From the NCBI GenBank assembly GCA_012797815.1, contig JAAZOK010000030.1, positions 1 to 46,918 of the forward strand: a stretch of DNA of 46,918 nt. Reading direction: 5' to 3'. The DNA is from Chloroflexota bacterium. Lineage in GTDB: Bacteria > Chloroflexota > Anaerolineae > Anaerolineales > Anaerolineaceae. Each line of letters opens with the position of its first letter. The first letter of the stretch is position 1. The notes below the pieces were generated by a model, which ran no database searches, had not been told where the DNA came from, and saw only the letters and a list, made by a program, of their open reading frames with translations. Positions 17,223 to 26,822 of this stretch are shown piece after piece. Made by a program: the position numbers and the translations under genes.

Positions 17223-19014
17223 AAAATACGGAATAATCAACAGGATCTCTGGTCCTGTTGTTGGTGTGAGCGGCTTGGAGGAAGCCCGTTTGCATGACAT
17301 GGTTTTGGTCGGCGAAGGGAAATTAGTGGGGGAAGTGATTCGCATGTCCGGACAACAAGCAACCATCCAGGTTTATGAGGAAACTTCCGGGTTGAAAATT
17401 GGGGAACCGATCACGGGAACCGGACATCCTTTGATTGCCCATTTAGGCCCCGGTTTGATGGGGCAAATATTTGACGGGCTACAAAGACCTTTGACAAAAC
17501 TGGCAGATGTCGAAGGAAATTTCCTTAAACGTGGTGTCACAGAAGACTCACTTCAACAAGATAAAAAATGGAAATTTAATCCATTGGTGAAAACTGGCGA
17601 TATCGTACATGCCGGTAATATTCTGGGCGAAGTACCGGAAACCCAGAGCATCACTCATCGCGTTATGGTTCCGCCCCATTTGAGTGGGGAGATTGTTGAG
17701 ATACGCGAAGGTGAATTAACCCTGGCTGAATGGGTGGCGAAGATCAAGACCGAAGACGGCAAGATCATTGAAGTCGGTATGGAACATGTCTGGCCGGTGC
17801 GCAGCGCTCGCCCCTATAAACGCCGTTTGGACCTGGCGGAGCCGCTGGTGACCGGGAAAAGGGTCATCGATATGTTCTTCCCCATCCCCAAGGGTGGTTC
17901 TGCCATTATCCCGGGCGGTTTTGGAACCGGCAAGACGGTTATCCAACAATCGTTAGCGCGGTGGTCAGATGTGGATGTGGTGGTTTATGTAGGTTGTGGT
18001 GAACGCGGTAATGAAATGGCAGAAGTTCTGATGTAACTCCCCGAATTGGAAGACCGGGTAAAGGGGATTCCACTCATCAACCGGACTGTCTTGATTGCCA
18101 ATACCTCTAATATGCCGGTGGCGGCTCGTGAAGCCAGTATTTATTTGGGTATAACCATTGCCGAATATTACCGTGATATGGGATATGACGTGTTGATGTT
18201 AGCCGACTCTACTTCTCGATGGGGTGAGGCTTTACGTGAAGTATCCGGTCGTTTGGAGGAAATCCCTGGCGAGGAGGGCTACCCCGCTTATCTGTCTTCT
18301 CGCCTGGCTGAATTCTACGAACGAGCCGGGCATGTGGATTGTCTGGGGAACGGTGAAGATAAGCCCTATGCCGGGCACCGCGAAGGATCTGTATCACTGG
18401 TAGGAGCGGTATCCCCTCCGGGTGGTGATTTCTCCGATCCTATTACACAGAGTTCCATGCGCATTACCGGTGTTTTCTGGGCCCTGGATTACGAATTATC
18501 CAGAAAGCGTCATTTTCCTGCCATCAATTGGATCAAGAGCTTTTCACTGGTGGATCTCTCACGGTGGTTTGGAGATAACGTTGAAGAAGACTTTCCAAAG
18601 CTGGTGCAGGAAGCCAAATCGTTATTAGGGCGCGAAAATGAATTATTGCAGGTGGTGCAGTTAATCGGGCAGGAAGCCCTTTCTGACCTGGAACGTGAAA
18701 TATTGATCATTTCGAAGTTATTACGAGAAGATTTCTTGCAGCAATCTTCTATTCAGGACACGGATTCGTTCTGCAGCCTTGAAAAATCATACTGGATGTT
18801 GAAAGCAATTCTTGAATATCATCTTAAGGCTCAAGAAGCATTAAAGGCTGGTGTTGAACTTGCCAATTTCTCCGATTTACCGGTTCTACAGCGTATTGCC
18901 CGCATGAAAGAGATAGATGTAAACAAATCTACTCCGGAAATCAAACGCCTGATTGGGAAGATCGATGATGCTTTTAACAGTCTTATTTCAAACTGGGAGA
19001 CTGAAAATGGCTGA
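17206..19014 (+). pseudogene. atpA: V/A-type ATPase catalytic subunit A, interrupted by an in-frame TAA at codon 277
   Basis: Subunit A hydrolyses or synthesises ATP in the A3B3 head. The reading frame spans 602 codons, the usual length, and both halves align with the family: P-loop GGFGTGKT at residues 237-244, the GER motif with catalytic Glu at 265-267, then INRTVLIANTSNMPVAAREAS and the SxxSRWGEALRE region. The codon at 18034-18036 is TAA in the same frame, where family members usually have Glu in the VLxEFPEL segment (here VLM-stop-LPEL). GAA to TAA is one base. No Shine-Dalgarno precedes an internal start for the second half. Explanations are a real nonsense mutation, readthrough, or a base-call error. 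The ATG at 17206 follows AAAGGTGA; a start 13 codons upstream lies inside subunit F and is unlikely. Confidence 0.9.
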
Positions 19015-20431
19015 ACAATTGTTGAAAAACAAATTAGCTACCAAGGAATATCGTACACTCGCGCAGATCAAAGGTCCGCTGATCTTTGTGGAACGTGTTG
19101 CTAACGTAGCCTTTGATGAAATGGTGCAAATCATTGACCCGGATGGAAACTCCAGAGTAGGGCGAGTTCTTGAAATTGACGGCGATATGGCTATTGTTCA
19201 GATGTTCCTTGGAACCGAGGGATTGGATATTTCACGTACGGGAGTGCGGTTTTCAGGGGATGTGGTTCGCTTGAAGGTATCGCTTTCTATGCTGGGGCGT
19301 ATTTTGAACGGCATGGGTGAGCCTATTGATGGCGGACCTGATATTGTCCCGGAAAAATTAGAGGATATTAATGGTTCCCCGATCAATCCTGCTGTGCGTA
19401 ATGAACCGAAGGAATTTATTCAAACCGGTATTTCGACGATTGATGGATTGAACTCTCTGGCACGCGGGCAGAAATTGCCGATCTTCTCCGGATCAGGGTT
19501 ACCGGGGAATGAACTGGCAGCTCAGATCGCCTCGCAAGCCCGGGTACTTTCGGACGGAAAAACAGGTGATGAGCCCTTTGCAGTGGTATTTGCGGCAATC
19601 GGCATTACCCATCGTGAGTCATCCTTCTTCATTGAGCATTTTCGCTCAAGCGGTGCACTGGATCGAACGGTGGTATTTCTGAACCATGCGGATGACCCCA
19701 CCATTGAACGGATCATGACCCCGCGAGCAGCGCTGACCACTGCTGAATATCTGGCATATACCCATAATTTGCATGTATTGGTCATCTTAACGGATATGAC
19801 GAACTATTGTGAAGCGTTGCGTGAATTATCCGTCGCTCGTGAGGAATTACCTGGCAGGCGTGGTTATCCTGGATATATGTATTCTGACCTGGCGAGCTTG
19901 TACGAACGGGCAGGACGAATTAAAGGAAACAAGGGTTCAGTTACACAGTTGATTTTATTGTCCATGCCTGATGATGATATAACCCATCCTATCCCCGACC
20001 TGACAGGGTATATCACCGAAGGACAGATCGTGCTCGGTAGGGCTTTAAACCAGAAAAGCATCTTCCCTCCCGTGGATGTTCTCCCTTCCTTATCGCGCTT
20101 GATGAAAGAAGCTATCGGGAAAGGGCATACGCGCGAAGATCATCAAAATGTCGCTGATCAGATCTATTCTTTCTATGCCGAAGGACGCGATCTGGAAAAA
20201 TTAGTGGCAATCATAGGCGAAGCATCCTTGACCGAACAGGATCAGAGAATTCTGAACTTCTCAAAGCGTTTTGAACAGGAATTTGTCAATCAAGGATCCA
20301 CCAATCGCACGATTGAGGAGACTCTGGACCTGGCATGGGAACTGCTTTCCACCTTCCCCAAGGAATATTTAAAACGCATTCCTGAAGCTTACATCGAAAA
20401 ATACTACAAAGAGCAGACTGCAAATGATTGA
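19007..20431 (+). CDS. atpB: V/A-type ATPase regulatory subunit B
   Basis: Subunit B alternates with A in the head and contributes to the nucleotide sites without hydrolysing ATP. The protein has about 474 residues. The degenerate P-loop region reads [16 protein letters not shown], as expected for B subunits, and the region [33 protein letters not shown] is diagnostic (about residues 265-300). The C-terminal helical domain is complete. I chose the ATG at 19007, preceded by GGGAGA and overlapping the subunit A stop by 8 nt; an in-frame start 18 codons earlier lies inside atpA. Confidence 0.97.
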   Translation: MAEQLLKNKLATKEYRTLAQIKGPLIFVERVANVAFDEMVQIIDPDGNSRVGRVLEIDGDMAIVQMFLGTEGLDISRTGVRFSGDVVRLKVSLSMLGRILNGMGEPIDGGPDIVPEKLEDINGSPINPAVRNEPKEFIQTGISTIDGLNSLARGQKLPIFSGSGLPGNELAAQIASQARVLSDGKTGDEPFAVVFAAIGITHRESSFFIEHFRSSGALDRTVVFLNHADDPTIERIMTPRAALTTAEYLAYTHNLHVLVILTDMTNYCEALRELSVAREELPGRRGYPGYMYSDLASLYERAGRIKGNKGSVTQLILLSMPDDDITHPIPDLTGYITEGQIVLGRALNQKSIFPPVDVLPSLSRLMKEAIGKGHTREDHQNVADQIYSFYAEGRDLEKLVAIIGEASLTEQDQRILNFSKRFEQEFVNQGSTNRTIEETLDLAWELLSTFPKEYLKRIPEAYIEKYYKEQTAND

Positions 20432-21101
20432 TGTTTCAAATATCACCATTACCCGCAGTCAGTTGCTGTCTACCAAACAGCAACTGGAGCTTACCCAACA
20501 GGGCTATGAATTGCTGGATAAGAAACGTATTGCCTTGATGCAAAAGATCATCGAATTGCAGGATCTGGTGGTGGAAGAAGCCAGGGACCTACAGCAATTG
20601 ACCAATAAAGCGCAGATGAATCTGGCACGGGCAGAAGCATTTGTCGGAGAGGGGCGGGTCAAATCTGCGTCTTTGGGAAATGAATACGAAAATCCGATCG
20701 AGGTCGAACACAATATTGTAATGGGTGTCCAGGTTCCACGCATTCACAGCAGTCCATCGCGTGATAAACGGGCGGCACAGGCAGCCAGTTTCAATTCCAC
20801 TTCTACCATGATTGAAGAAGCAGGAAGTGCTTTTACGAAGAATGTGGATGGGATCATTCGGCTGGCAGATGGGGAAATCCAGCTGGCTACCTTGATGAAA
20901 GAGATCCTTCACAATACCAGACGGCTGAAGGCTCTGGAGCTGATCGTCATTCCGCGATTAAAAGCGGAGGTCGCTTACATCAGGGATGAGCTAGATGAAC
21001 GTGAGCGATCAGATCACTTCCGCTTAAAACTTGCCAAGGATATTATTGAGCAAAGGAATAAGAGAGCACAACAACGTCGGGCTGCTAACTTTGCAGAATA
21101 G
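20424..21101 (+). CDS. atpD: V/A-type ATPase subunit D (central shaft)
   Basis: The 225-residue protein is the gamma-like rotor shaft. It has two long coiled-coil helices at the N- and C-termini, with the family motif [26 protein letters not shown] (only the first part is diagnostic, near residues 10-20) and a C-terminal [14 protein letters not shown] segment. It overlaps subunit B by 8 nt and closes the operon. Its last 17 nt overlap the convergent folP gene, and no terminator is visible at this junction. Confidence 0.95.
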   Translation: MIDVSNITITRSQLLSTKQQLELTQQGYELLDKKRIALMQKIIELQDLVVEEARDLQQLTNKAQMNLARAEAFVGEGRVKSASLGNEYENPIEVEHNIVMGVQVPRIHSSPSRDKRAAQAASFNSTSTMIEEAGSAFTKNVDGIIRLADGEIQLATLMKEILHNTRRLKALELIVIPRLKAEVAYIRDELDERERSDHFRLKLAKDIIEQRNKRAQQRRAANFAE

Positions 21102-21948
21102 CATCACACATTTTTGCAACACGGCTCATTTCTTTCACGTCGTGTACCCTGATGATATCGGCACCATTGTTGATGCCGATAGCCACCGCGGCTGCGGTTC
21201 CTTCCATCCTTTCTTCCGGTGGCAGATCAAGTGTATAACCAATAAAGGATTTCCTGGATGGACCCAACAAGATGGGGTAACCCAATTTACGAAATTCCGT
21301 CAAATTTTTAATAATGTAGAGATTCTGTTCTCTGGTTTTGCCAAAACCAATACCCGGATCGATGATGATATGACGATCTGGAATGCCGGCTCGTTTGGCA
21401 ATTTCAATGCTTCCCTGTAGCTCATCGCAAATTTCTGAGATCAGGTCCTGGTAATTCATGTCCACATATCTTCCGCCAAGGGTCTTGGTTCTCTGAACGG
21501 CTTCTTTTCGACTGCGATTGTGCATCAGCACTACCGGCGCCGAGAATCGTGCAACCACACTTGCTAATTCGGGGTCACGCTTGAACCCCCATATGTCGTT
21601 GATGATATTGGCTCCCAATGCAAGGCATCTTTCAGCCACCGCAGCTTTGTAGGTGTCAATGGAAATATAAGCCTCCAACTTCAATTCCAAAATTCCCTGC
21701 AGGGCAGGCAATAATCTATCCAACTCGCTTTCGGCGTCAACCGCTTCTGCTCCCGGACGGGTGCTTTCGGCTCCCAGATCGAGAATATCTGCTCCTTCAT
21801 CGACAAAACGTTGCGCCTGCCGGGCAGCAGTTTCGATATAATTTTCTTCACCCATGAGACCATCTCCGGAAAAGCTATCGGGTGTCAGATTGATGATGCC
21901 CATAATGAAGGTACGGCTGCCAAAAGGAAGGATCGCCTGATTATCCAT
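21085..21948 (-). CDS. folP: Dihydropteroate synthase
   Basis: FolP condenses p-aminobenzoate with the pterin pyrophosphate made by FolK. The 287-residue TIM-barrel protein has the signature MGIINLTPDSFSGDG near residues 16-30, GADILDLGAESTRPGA for the second pterin-binding motif, and the late IRVHDVKEM strand. It starts 2 nt after the folK stop with CGGAG upstream. It is the last gene of murI-hom-folK-folP, and its 3' end overlaps the convergent atpD by 17 nt. Confidence 0.97.
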   Translation of the reverse strand: MDNQAILPFGSRTFIMGIINLTPDSFSGDGLMGEENYIETAARQAQRFVDEGADILDLGAESTRPGAEAVDAESELDRLLPALQGILELKLEAYISIDTYKAAVAERCLALGANIINDIWGFKRDPELASVVARFSAPVVLMHNRSRKEAVQRTKTLGGRYVDMNYQDLISEICDELQGSIEIAKRAGIPDRHIIIDPGIGFGKTREQNLYIIKNLTEFRKLGYPILLGPSRKSFIGYTLDLPPEERMEGTAAAVAIGINNGADIIRVHDVKEMSRVAKMCDAILQS

Positions 21949-21950
21949 GG

Positions 21951-22448
21951 TTACTCCGTTTGCTCAACTTTTTTATACAGTCTGACCCCATCTTGATTGA
22001 CCTCGGAAAGCATCTTGTGGATGGACCGATGCAAGACCGGATGAATGAATTGGGGAACGAGCTCGTCAAGTGGGATCAGTACAAAAGCTCGTTCTGCAAT
22101 CTTGGGATGGGGAATGATCAATTTCTCATCTTCCAGGACGAGTTGATCGAAAAACAATATGTCGATATCGATCACCCGTGGACCGTAGCGAAAAGTCGGC
22201 GTCCTGCCGATCCGCTTTTCAGTCCTTTTCAATGCGTCCAGCAGGTCGAAGGGATCTAATTGGGTTTCAACGACCAACACCTGGTTGAGAAAAGCGGGTT
22301 GATCGGTGAATCCCCAGGGGTTCGTTTCGTAGATGGCAGAGTGGGCTGTGATCGTGGCGAATTTTTGGATCTCTGCCATCGCCAGCCGTAAGTTCTCTTC
22401 TCTATCACCTAAATTCGAACCGTTCCCCAAAATGACCTGGTGGAGCAT
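21951..22448 (-). CDS. folK: 2-amino-4-hydroxy-6-hydroxymethyldihydropteridine pyrophosphokinase
   Basis: FolK pyrophosphorylates 6-hydroxymethyl-dihydropterin in folate synthesis. The protein of about 165 residues has the N-terminal LGNGSNLGDREENL motif, ETNPWGFTDQPAFLNQVL, and the signature RYGPRVIDIDILFF, where the two Asp residues bind Mg. The ATG at 22448 overlaps the hom stop (TGATG); a GTG one codon earlier is possible. It lies directly before folP, the next folate step. Confidence 0.96.
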   Translation of the reverse strand: MLHQVILGNGSNLGDREENLRLAMAEIQKFATITAHSAIYETNPWGFTDQPAFLNQVLVVETQLDPFDLLDALKRTEKRIGRTPTFRYGPRVIDIDILFFDQLVLEDEKLIIPHPKIAERAFVLIPLDELVPQFIHPVLHRSIHKMLSEVNQDGVRLYKKVEQTE

Positions 22449-23482
22449 CACTGGCCTGCTTGGCGATATATATTCAATAGATCTGCAAGCATGCCATAAG
22501 CGGTGGTGTCAGGGTTGGGGTTGGATTCCAATAATCCTAAACCGGGCAGAACATCTGACCTGAAGAGAATGTAGGAACTGGTCCCATCCACGCTGAAATA
22601 GGGGCTGCTGGGGTCGATCATCTTGGGAGAGACACTTAGCGACCATTGATCTTCTTGCTTTTCTGCCTGGCAGACCAGTTTCCAGCGTTTTCCAGCCTGC
22701 TTAGCCCGCTGGATATCCTGCCGGGTTATCGTACGGATACCCTGCCGCTGTACATCCTGTGGTGTAGCAGGATGGTCAAGCAGCACAGTTGCCAGCGCTG
22801 CTACTTTCACTGCAGCATCCCACCCATCAATATCGCCACTCGGATCCGTTTCTGCGATCCCAATGGATTGTGCATAGCGTACTGCTTCTTCAAAACTTTC
22901 ACCCGCTTCCATCCGGCACAGGATCAAATTGGTGCAGGAATTGAAAATGCCTTCGAACCCCTCGATATGCATGGCTGGGAGTGCTTCTCTAACAACAGAA
23001 AAAACCGGAGCACCGTCCATTACGGTGGATTCAAAGAGGAATTTTTTCCCGTACTGACCGGCTAACGCTTGTAGATGAGCATAGGCGTGTACGATCGGTC
23101 CCTTATTGGCTGTAACGGTGTGCATACCTTTTTCCAGTGCCCGGGCGATATATGAAACTGCCGGTTGACCATTTTCATAATTAACGGGGGAATTCTCGAT
23201 GAAAATATCTGCCTGACTGTTTGAGATCATTCCTAAAGTATCCCGGTGACTGATTCCTCCCGGAAAATTCTGTTCATTGAAATTCCCCGAAAAGGCTGAC
23301 AGTGCTGCAAGGTCGAATCCGCTTTTTAAACTCAGACTGCCGTGTGATCCGGTGCTGATGCCGGTGATCTTGAGGTTCATTCCATACGCAGCCATGATTT
23401 CGGCATGTTTATGATGGACCAGCCGTGCAAATGCTTTTCCCACATTTCCAAATCCAGCCATGATGATTGCCACAGTTTCCAT
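22448..23482 (-). CDS. hom: Homoserine dehydrogenase, short form without ACT domain
   Basis: Hom reduces aspartate semialdehyde to homoserine for threonine and methionine synthesis. The 344-residue protein has the Rossmann start IIMAGFGNVGKAFARLV, the TANKGPIVHAY motif with the catalytic-region Lys, and the DPSGDIDGWDAAVK signature. It ends after the catalytic domain, so it lacks the ACT domain that mediates threonine feedback in long forms. AGAGGA precedes the ATG. It lies 9 nt after murI and overlaps folK, linking amino-acid, wall and folate genes in one transcript. Confidence 0.93.
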   Translation of the reverse strand: METVAIIMAGFGNVGKAFARLVHHKHAEIMAAYGMNLKITGISTGSHGSLSLKSGFDLAALSAFSGNFNEQNFPGGISHRDTLGMISNSQADIFIENSPVNYENGQPAVSYIARALEKGMHTVTANKGPIVHAYAHLQALAGQYGKKFLFESTVMDGAPVFSVVREALPAMHIEGFEGIFNSCTNLILCRMEAGESFEEAVRYAQSIGIAETDPSGDIDGWDAAVKVAALATVLLDHPATPQDVQRQGIRTITRQDIQRAKQAGKRWKLVCQAEKQEDQWSLSVSPKMIDPSSPYFSVDGTSSYILFRSDVLPGLGLLESNPNPDTTAYGMLADLLNIYRQAGQ

Positions 23483-23491
23483 ATGATTCCT

Positions 23492-24349
23492 CTATTGATG
23501 GTTCTTTTTTTCTATTTCTAACCCGCCCTCATTTGTCCAGATCAGTTTTTGGATTCTACCTTTATAGCCCAGCAGAGTGTCAATCTGATGCCGGAAGAGG
23601 ACGGGATCTGCACTCGTGAAAAAATTCAAAAGAGCGTTTTTGTCAGGACGATCCTGATAATCGAATTCCGATCTAAGCAGTGTTTCCACCCGGCGTGCTA
23701 CGGCGGGCGCCGGATCAATGACCTGTACTTTATCCCCTGCGATTTCCCGTAAGAGGGATAACACGAACGGATAGTGGGTACAGCCCAGTACAATCGTGTC
23801 CACTTTGTTCGCCAGCATTGGTTCCAGTGCTGTCTCAAGAATGTGGCGTGTAGTGGCGTCTTTCAAATGCCCTGCTTCGATTTCCTCCACCAGACCCGCA
23901 CAGGTATCTTGGTAGATCTGTAATCCGTCGCCATATTTGTGCACCAGGGATTGATAAAGTTCCCCCTGGAAGGTTGCCGGCGTAGCTAATACCCCGACTG
24001 CCCTGGTGAGCGATTGTTGTGAGGCTGGTTTGACGGCGGGTTCCATCCCAACGATAGGGAGGGTTGGAAAAGTCTGGCGTAGATATTTGAGTGCTGCTGC
24101 AGAGGCAGTATTACAGGCGACCACGATCAATTCCACCCCTTGATCTAATAGAAATCGGGTGATTTGCTCAGAAAAAGATCGGATCTCCGCCATCTGGCGG
24201 CGTCCATAGGGAACATGGGCTTGATCTGCAACGTAAATGATATCCAGCCCAGGCAGCAGTTCGTGGATGGCACGCACTACAGAAAGTCCGCCGATCCCCG
24301 AATCAAAAATCCCGATCTTCATTGCTGTTTTAGAATTCCGGCTTTTCAT
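23492..24349 (-). CDS. murI: Glutamate racemase
   Basis: MurI supplies D-glutamate for peptidoglycan. The 285-residue protein has the N-terminal IGIFDSGIGGLSV motif and both catalytic cysteine regions, VVACNTASAAAL and VLGCTHYPF. It is the first gene of the murI-hom-folK-folP unit. A TATAAT on the minus strand ends 8 nt before the ATG at 24349, with no Shine-Dalgarno, so translation may be leaderless. An internal ATG at 24322 would give a more typical N-terminus but also lacks a Shine-Dalgarno. Confidence 0.95.
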   Translation of the reverse strand: MKSRNSKTAMKIGIFDSGIGGLSVVRAIHELLPGLDIIYVADQAHVPYGRRQMAEIRSFSEQITRFLLDQGVELIVVACNTASAAALKYLRQTFPTLPIVGMEPAVKPASQQSLTRAVGVLATPATFQGELYQSLVHKYGDGLQIYQDTCAGLVEEIEAGHLKDATTRHILETALEPMLANKVDTIVLGCTHYPFVLSLLREIAGDKVQVIDPAPAVARRVETLLRSEFDYQDRPDKNALLNFFTSADPVLFRHQIDTLLGYKGRIQKLIWTNEGGLEIEKKNHQ

Positions 24350-24357
24350 TTGGGCTG

Positions 24358-24363
24358 ATTATA
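24358..24363 (-). promoter_or_regulatory. -10 box of murI, possibly leaderless
   Basis: A perfect TATAAT on the minus strand is separated from the murI ATG by 8 nt and lies just past the rplS terminator. No clear -35 is visible. The predicted transcription start falls at or next to the start codon. Confidence 0.5.
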
Positions 24364-24364
24364 A

Positions 24365-24400
24365 ATGAAAAAGGTGCAGTTCGTGTAGACTGCACCTTTT
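24365..24400 (-). terminator. Rho-independent terminator of rplS
   Basis: A perfect 12-bp stem, AAAAGGTGCAGT (24369-24380) with ACTGCACCTTTT (24389-24400), has an 8-nt loop. On the minus strand it runs into TTTTTCATTT. Confidence 0.92.
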
Positions 24401-24424
24401 GGCATGATTAGCGTAAATAATCGA

Positions 24425-24772
24425 TTAGGAAAATTTTTGTTTCAAGCGGGCACGTTTCCCGGTGCGCTCACGCAGATAATACAGACGGGCTTTGCGTACC
24501 TTATTGCGGCGTTCTACCACCACTTTGTCGATGCGTGGGGACCGGAGAAGGAAGGTTCTTTCCACACCTATGCCATTGCTGGCAACACGCCGTACGGTAA
24601 ATGTTCCAGTCTGACCTTTGTTGGTCACATATAGAACGGTGCCCTTAAATTCCTGAATTCTTTCTCGGTCGCCTTCTTTGATCTTCACATGCACGCTCAC
24701 TGCATCACCGGGTCCGAGCTCGGGAATGTTTGGATTTTTCTCTGTTTCAACTGCTTTCAATAGTTCATTCAT
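24425..24772 (-). CDS. rplS: 50S ribosomal protein L19
   Basis: The 115-residue L19 sits at the 30S-50S interface. The recognisable regions are FKGTVLYVTNKG, FTVRRVASNGIGVERTF, SPRIDKVVVERRNKVRKAKLYYLR-like sequence (here RKARLYYLRERTGK) and a basic C-terminus. The length is normal. It stands alone between uvrC and murI with its own promoter and terminator, rather than in the rpsP-rimM-trmD cluster seen in many bacteria. Confidence 0.97.
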   Translation of the reverse strand: MNELLKAVETEKNPNIPELGPGDAVSVHVKIKEGDRERIQEFKGTVLYVTNKGQTGTFTVRRVASNGIGVERTFLLRSPRIDKVVVERRNKVRKARLYYLRERTGKRARLKQKFS

Positions 24773-24835
24773 GTTCTTTACATCCTATCAATTATGAATA
24801 ATTGCTTTTTCCTAGACGGCGAAGAATTTTACCAT

Positions 24836-24844
24836 AAATTCAGA
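24836..24844 (-). promoter_or_regulatory. Extended -10 promoter of rplS
   Basis: On the minus strand TGgTAAAAT forms an extended -10 about 64 nt before the rplS ATG, within the spacer after uvrC. The -35 is poor, as often in extended -10 promoters. Confidence 0.45.
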
Positions 24845-24893
24845 TAATACACCACACCGGAATGGATTTCACCCTCCATCAAGGATGTGAATC

Positions 24894-26756
24894 TTAATTC
24901 AGAGAGCGCAGGATCTCTTTTGCCAGTGTCGGACTAATGCCCGGGGCACCTGCGATTTCCTCTGCAGATGCTTGCCTGATGGCTTCCACCGATCCAAAAA
25001 ATTTTAACAAAGCTTTCTTGCGGGCAGGGCCAACCCCTGGAATTTCATCGAGTGCTGAACGTAAATTGGCTTTACCACGTCGATTGCGATGAGCAGTGAT
25101 GGCAAAGCGGTGTGCTTCATCGCGAATGCGTTGCATCATGAATAAGCCCTGTGAATTGCGGGGGAGTGCTAACGGTTCAACTTGACCGGGTAAAATGACC
25201 AATTCCTCGCTTTTTGCCAGCCCGACTGCTTTGATCTTCTCAGTTAGACCAAACTCTTCCAATACTTTGAGGGCTCGACTGAGCTGACCTTTTCCCCCAT
25301 CCACGATCAGTAGATCAGGGAGTACCGAAAAAGAGGGTTCCGCTTTTTTTCCCACCTCGTTACTTTCGTGATATGCCTGCCAGCGCCGGAAACGACGGGT
25401 GAGCACTTCTTCCATACTGGCAAAATCGTCCGGTTGGTGGACGGTCTTAATATTAAAACGACGGTAGAGTTTCTTGCTGGGAACACCTTTTTCAAAAACA
25501 ACCATACTCCCCACAGAAGCAGTCCCCTGCGTATTGGAAATATCATAACATTCCATACGATTGGGAGCATCTTTCATCCCGAGGGCAGCTTGCAATTCTG
25601 CCAATGCAACACTTTGTTTATGGCTGTCCATTTCCCACTGAGATTTCAAAGATCGCAGAGTTTCGGCTGCATTTTCGGTAGCCATCTCAACCAATTGCTT
25701 GGGAGTTCCACTGCGGGGAACACGGATCTGGATCTTTTCATCCGGTTTTTTCTGATTCAGCCAGTTCTGAATGATCATGGCTTCTTCGATATTTTCTGGC
25801 AGCAGCAGTTCTTCTGGAATGTGGGTACTTTGTGAATAGAATTGTTTTAGAAATTGCGAGATGACCTCGCTATTTTTCTCGTCATCGGCGCCTTCGAGTA
25901 CAAAATAATCCCGTCCCACCAGTTTTCCGCTGCGGATGAAGAAAATCTGCACACAGGCATCGCCATCGGCACGTGCCAGCGCGATCACATCGGTATTCAT
26001 ATTTTGAGTGGAAATAACCTTCTGTTTTTCCACCACGCGTTCGATGGCATTGATCTGATCACGCAACGCGGCAGCTTTTTCAAATTCCAGCGCGTCTGAG
26101 AATTTTTGCATACTGGCATACAATCGATCGAGAATCGGATCGGTCTCCCCTTCCAGAAATTTTCCCAGGTCTGTCTGCATTTGATTGTATTCGGTTTCGT
26201 TGATCATTCCAATGCAGGGTGCACTGCAAAGCTTGATGTCGTAATACAAACAAGCACGTGCATCATGCCCCGTGATCACCCGGTCACAGGTTCGGTATTG
26301 AAAGATCTTCCGTAGCAGGTCCAGGGTTTGATGCACTGCCCAAACACTTGTATACGGACCGTAGTATTTCGCACCATCTTCTTCCAGATTGCGGGTAACG
26401 GTGACCTTGGGAAAAGGTTCATTCCAATGGATCTTTATGTAAGGGTAGCGTTTATCATCTTTGAGCCGGATGTTGTAATAAGGGCGATGCTTCTTGATGA
26501 GGGTCATCTCCAGAATGAGGGCTTCCAACTCGGACCCCACCACGATCCAGTCAATATCTGCTATTTCTTGCACCAGATGTTGTGTTTTCATTGTGTGATC
26601 GGCAGAAGCTTGAAAATACGAACGCACGCGACTGCGCAAGTTGATCGCTTTGCCGACATAGATAATCTTTCCCGCGTTGTTTTTCATCAGGTAACAACCG
26701 GGTGTGGTGGGTAATGTATCTAGGATGCTTTGGAGATGCTCATTCGAAGATCGCAT
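24894..26756 (-). CDS. uvrC: Excinuclease ABC subunit C
   Basis: UvrC makes the dual incisions of nucleotide excision repair. The 620-residue protein has the N-terminal GIY-YIG nuclease (TTPGCYLMKNNAGKIIYVGK near residues 16-35), a UvrB-interacting UVR region near residues 200-235, the RNase H-like endonuclease core (MECYDISNTQG, LLIVDGGKGQL) and a C-terminal tandem helix-hairpin-helix (IPGVGPARKKALLKFFGS). It is complete. An extended -10 lies 6 nt before the ATG and no Shine-Dalgarno is present. Confidence 0.97.
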   Translation of the reverse strand: MRSSNEHLQSILDTLPTTPGCYLMKNNAGKIIYVGKAINLRSRVRSYFQASADHTMKTQHLVQEIADIDWIVVGSELEALILEMTLIKKHRPYYNIRLKDDKRYPYIKIHWNEPFPKVTVTRNLEEDGAKYYGPYTSVWAVHQTLDLLRKIFQYRTCDRVITGHDARACLYYDIKLCSAPCIGMINETEYNQMQTDLGKFLEGETDPILDRLYASMQKFSDALEFEKAAALRDQINAIERVVEKQKVISTQNMNTDVIALARADGDACVQIFFIRSGKLVGRDYFVLEGADDEKNSEVISQFLKQFYSQSTHIPEELLLPENIEEAMIIQNWLNQKKPDEKIQIRVPRSGTPKQLVEMATENAAETLRSLKSQWEMDSHKQSVALAELQAALGMKDAPNRMECYDISNTQGTASVGSMVVFEKGVPSKKLYRRFNIKTVHQPDDFASMEEVLTRRFRRWQAYHESNEVGKKAEPSFSVLPDLLIVDGGKGQLSRALKVLEEFGLTEKIKAVGLAKSEELVILPGQVEPLALPRNSQGLFMMQRIRDEAHRFAITAHRNRRGKANLRSALDEIPGVGPARKKALLKFFGSVEAIRQASAEEIAGAPGISPTLAKEILRSLN

Positions 26757-26762
26757 GCGCTT

Positions 26763-26771
26763 ATTTTAGCA
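26763..26771 (-). promoter_or_regulatory. Extended -10 promoter of uvrC, possibly leaderless
   Basis: On the minus strand TGcTAAAAT (hexamer 26763-26768) ends 6 nt before the uvrC ATG at 26756. The transcription start would fall on or beside the start codon. Confidence 0.5.
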
Positions 26772-26822
26772 CGCTCAATTTGAAATAGATTAGAATGGAG
26801 CGTGAAAAGTTTCGGAGGCAGG

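Noticed and set aside
18046-19014. A separate gene for the second half of ATPase subunit A, starting at the TTG at 18046
   Set aside because: There is no Shine-Dalgarno, the frame is continuous with the first half, and the product would start in the middle of the nucleotide-binding domain.
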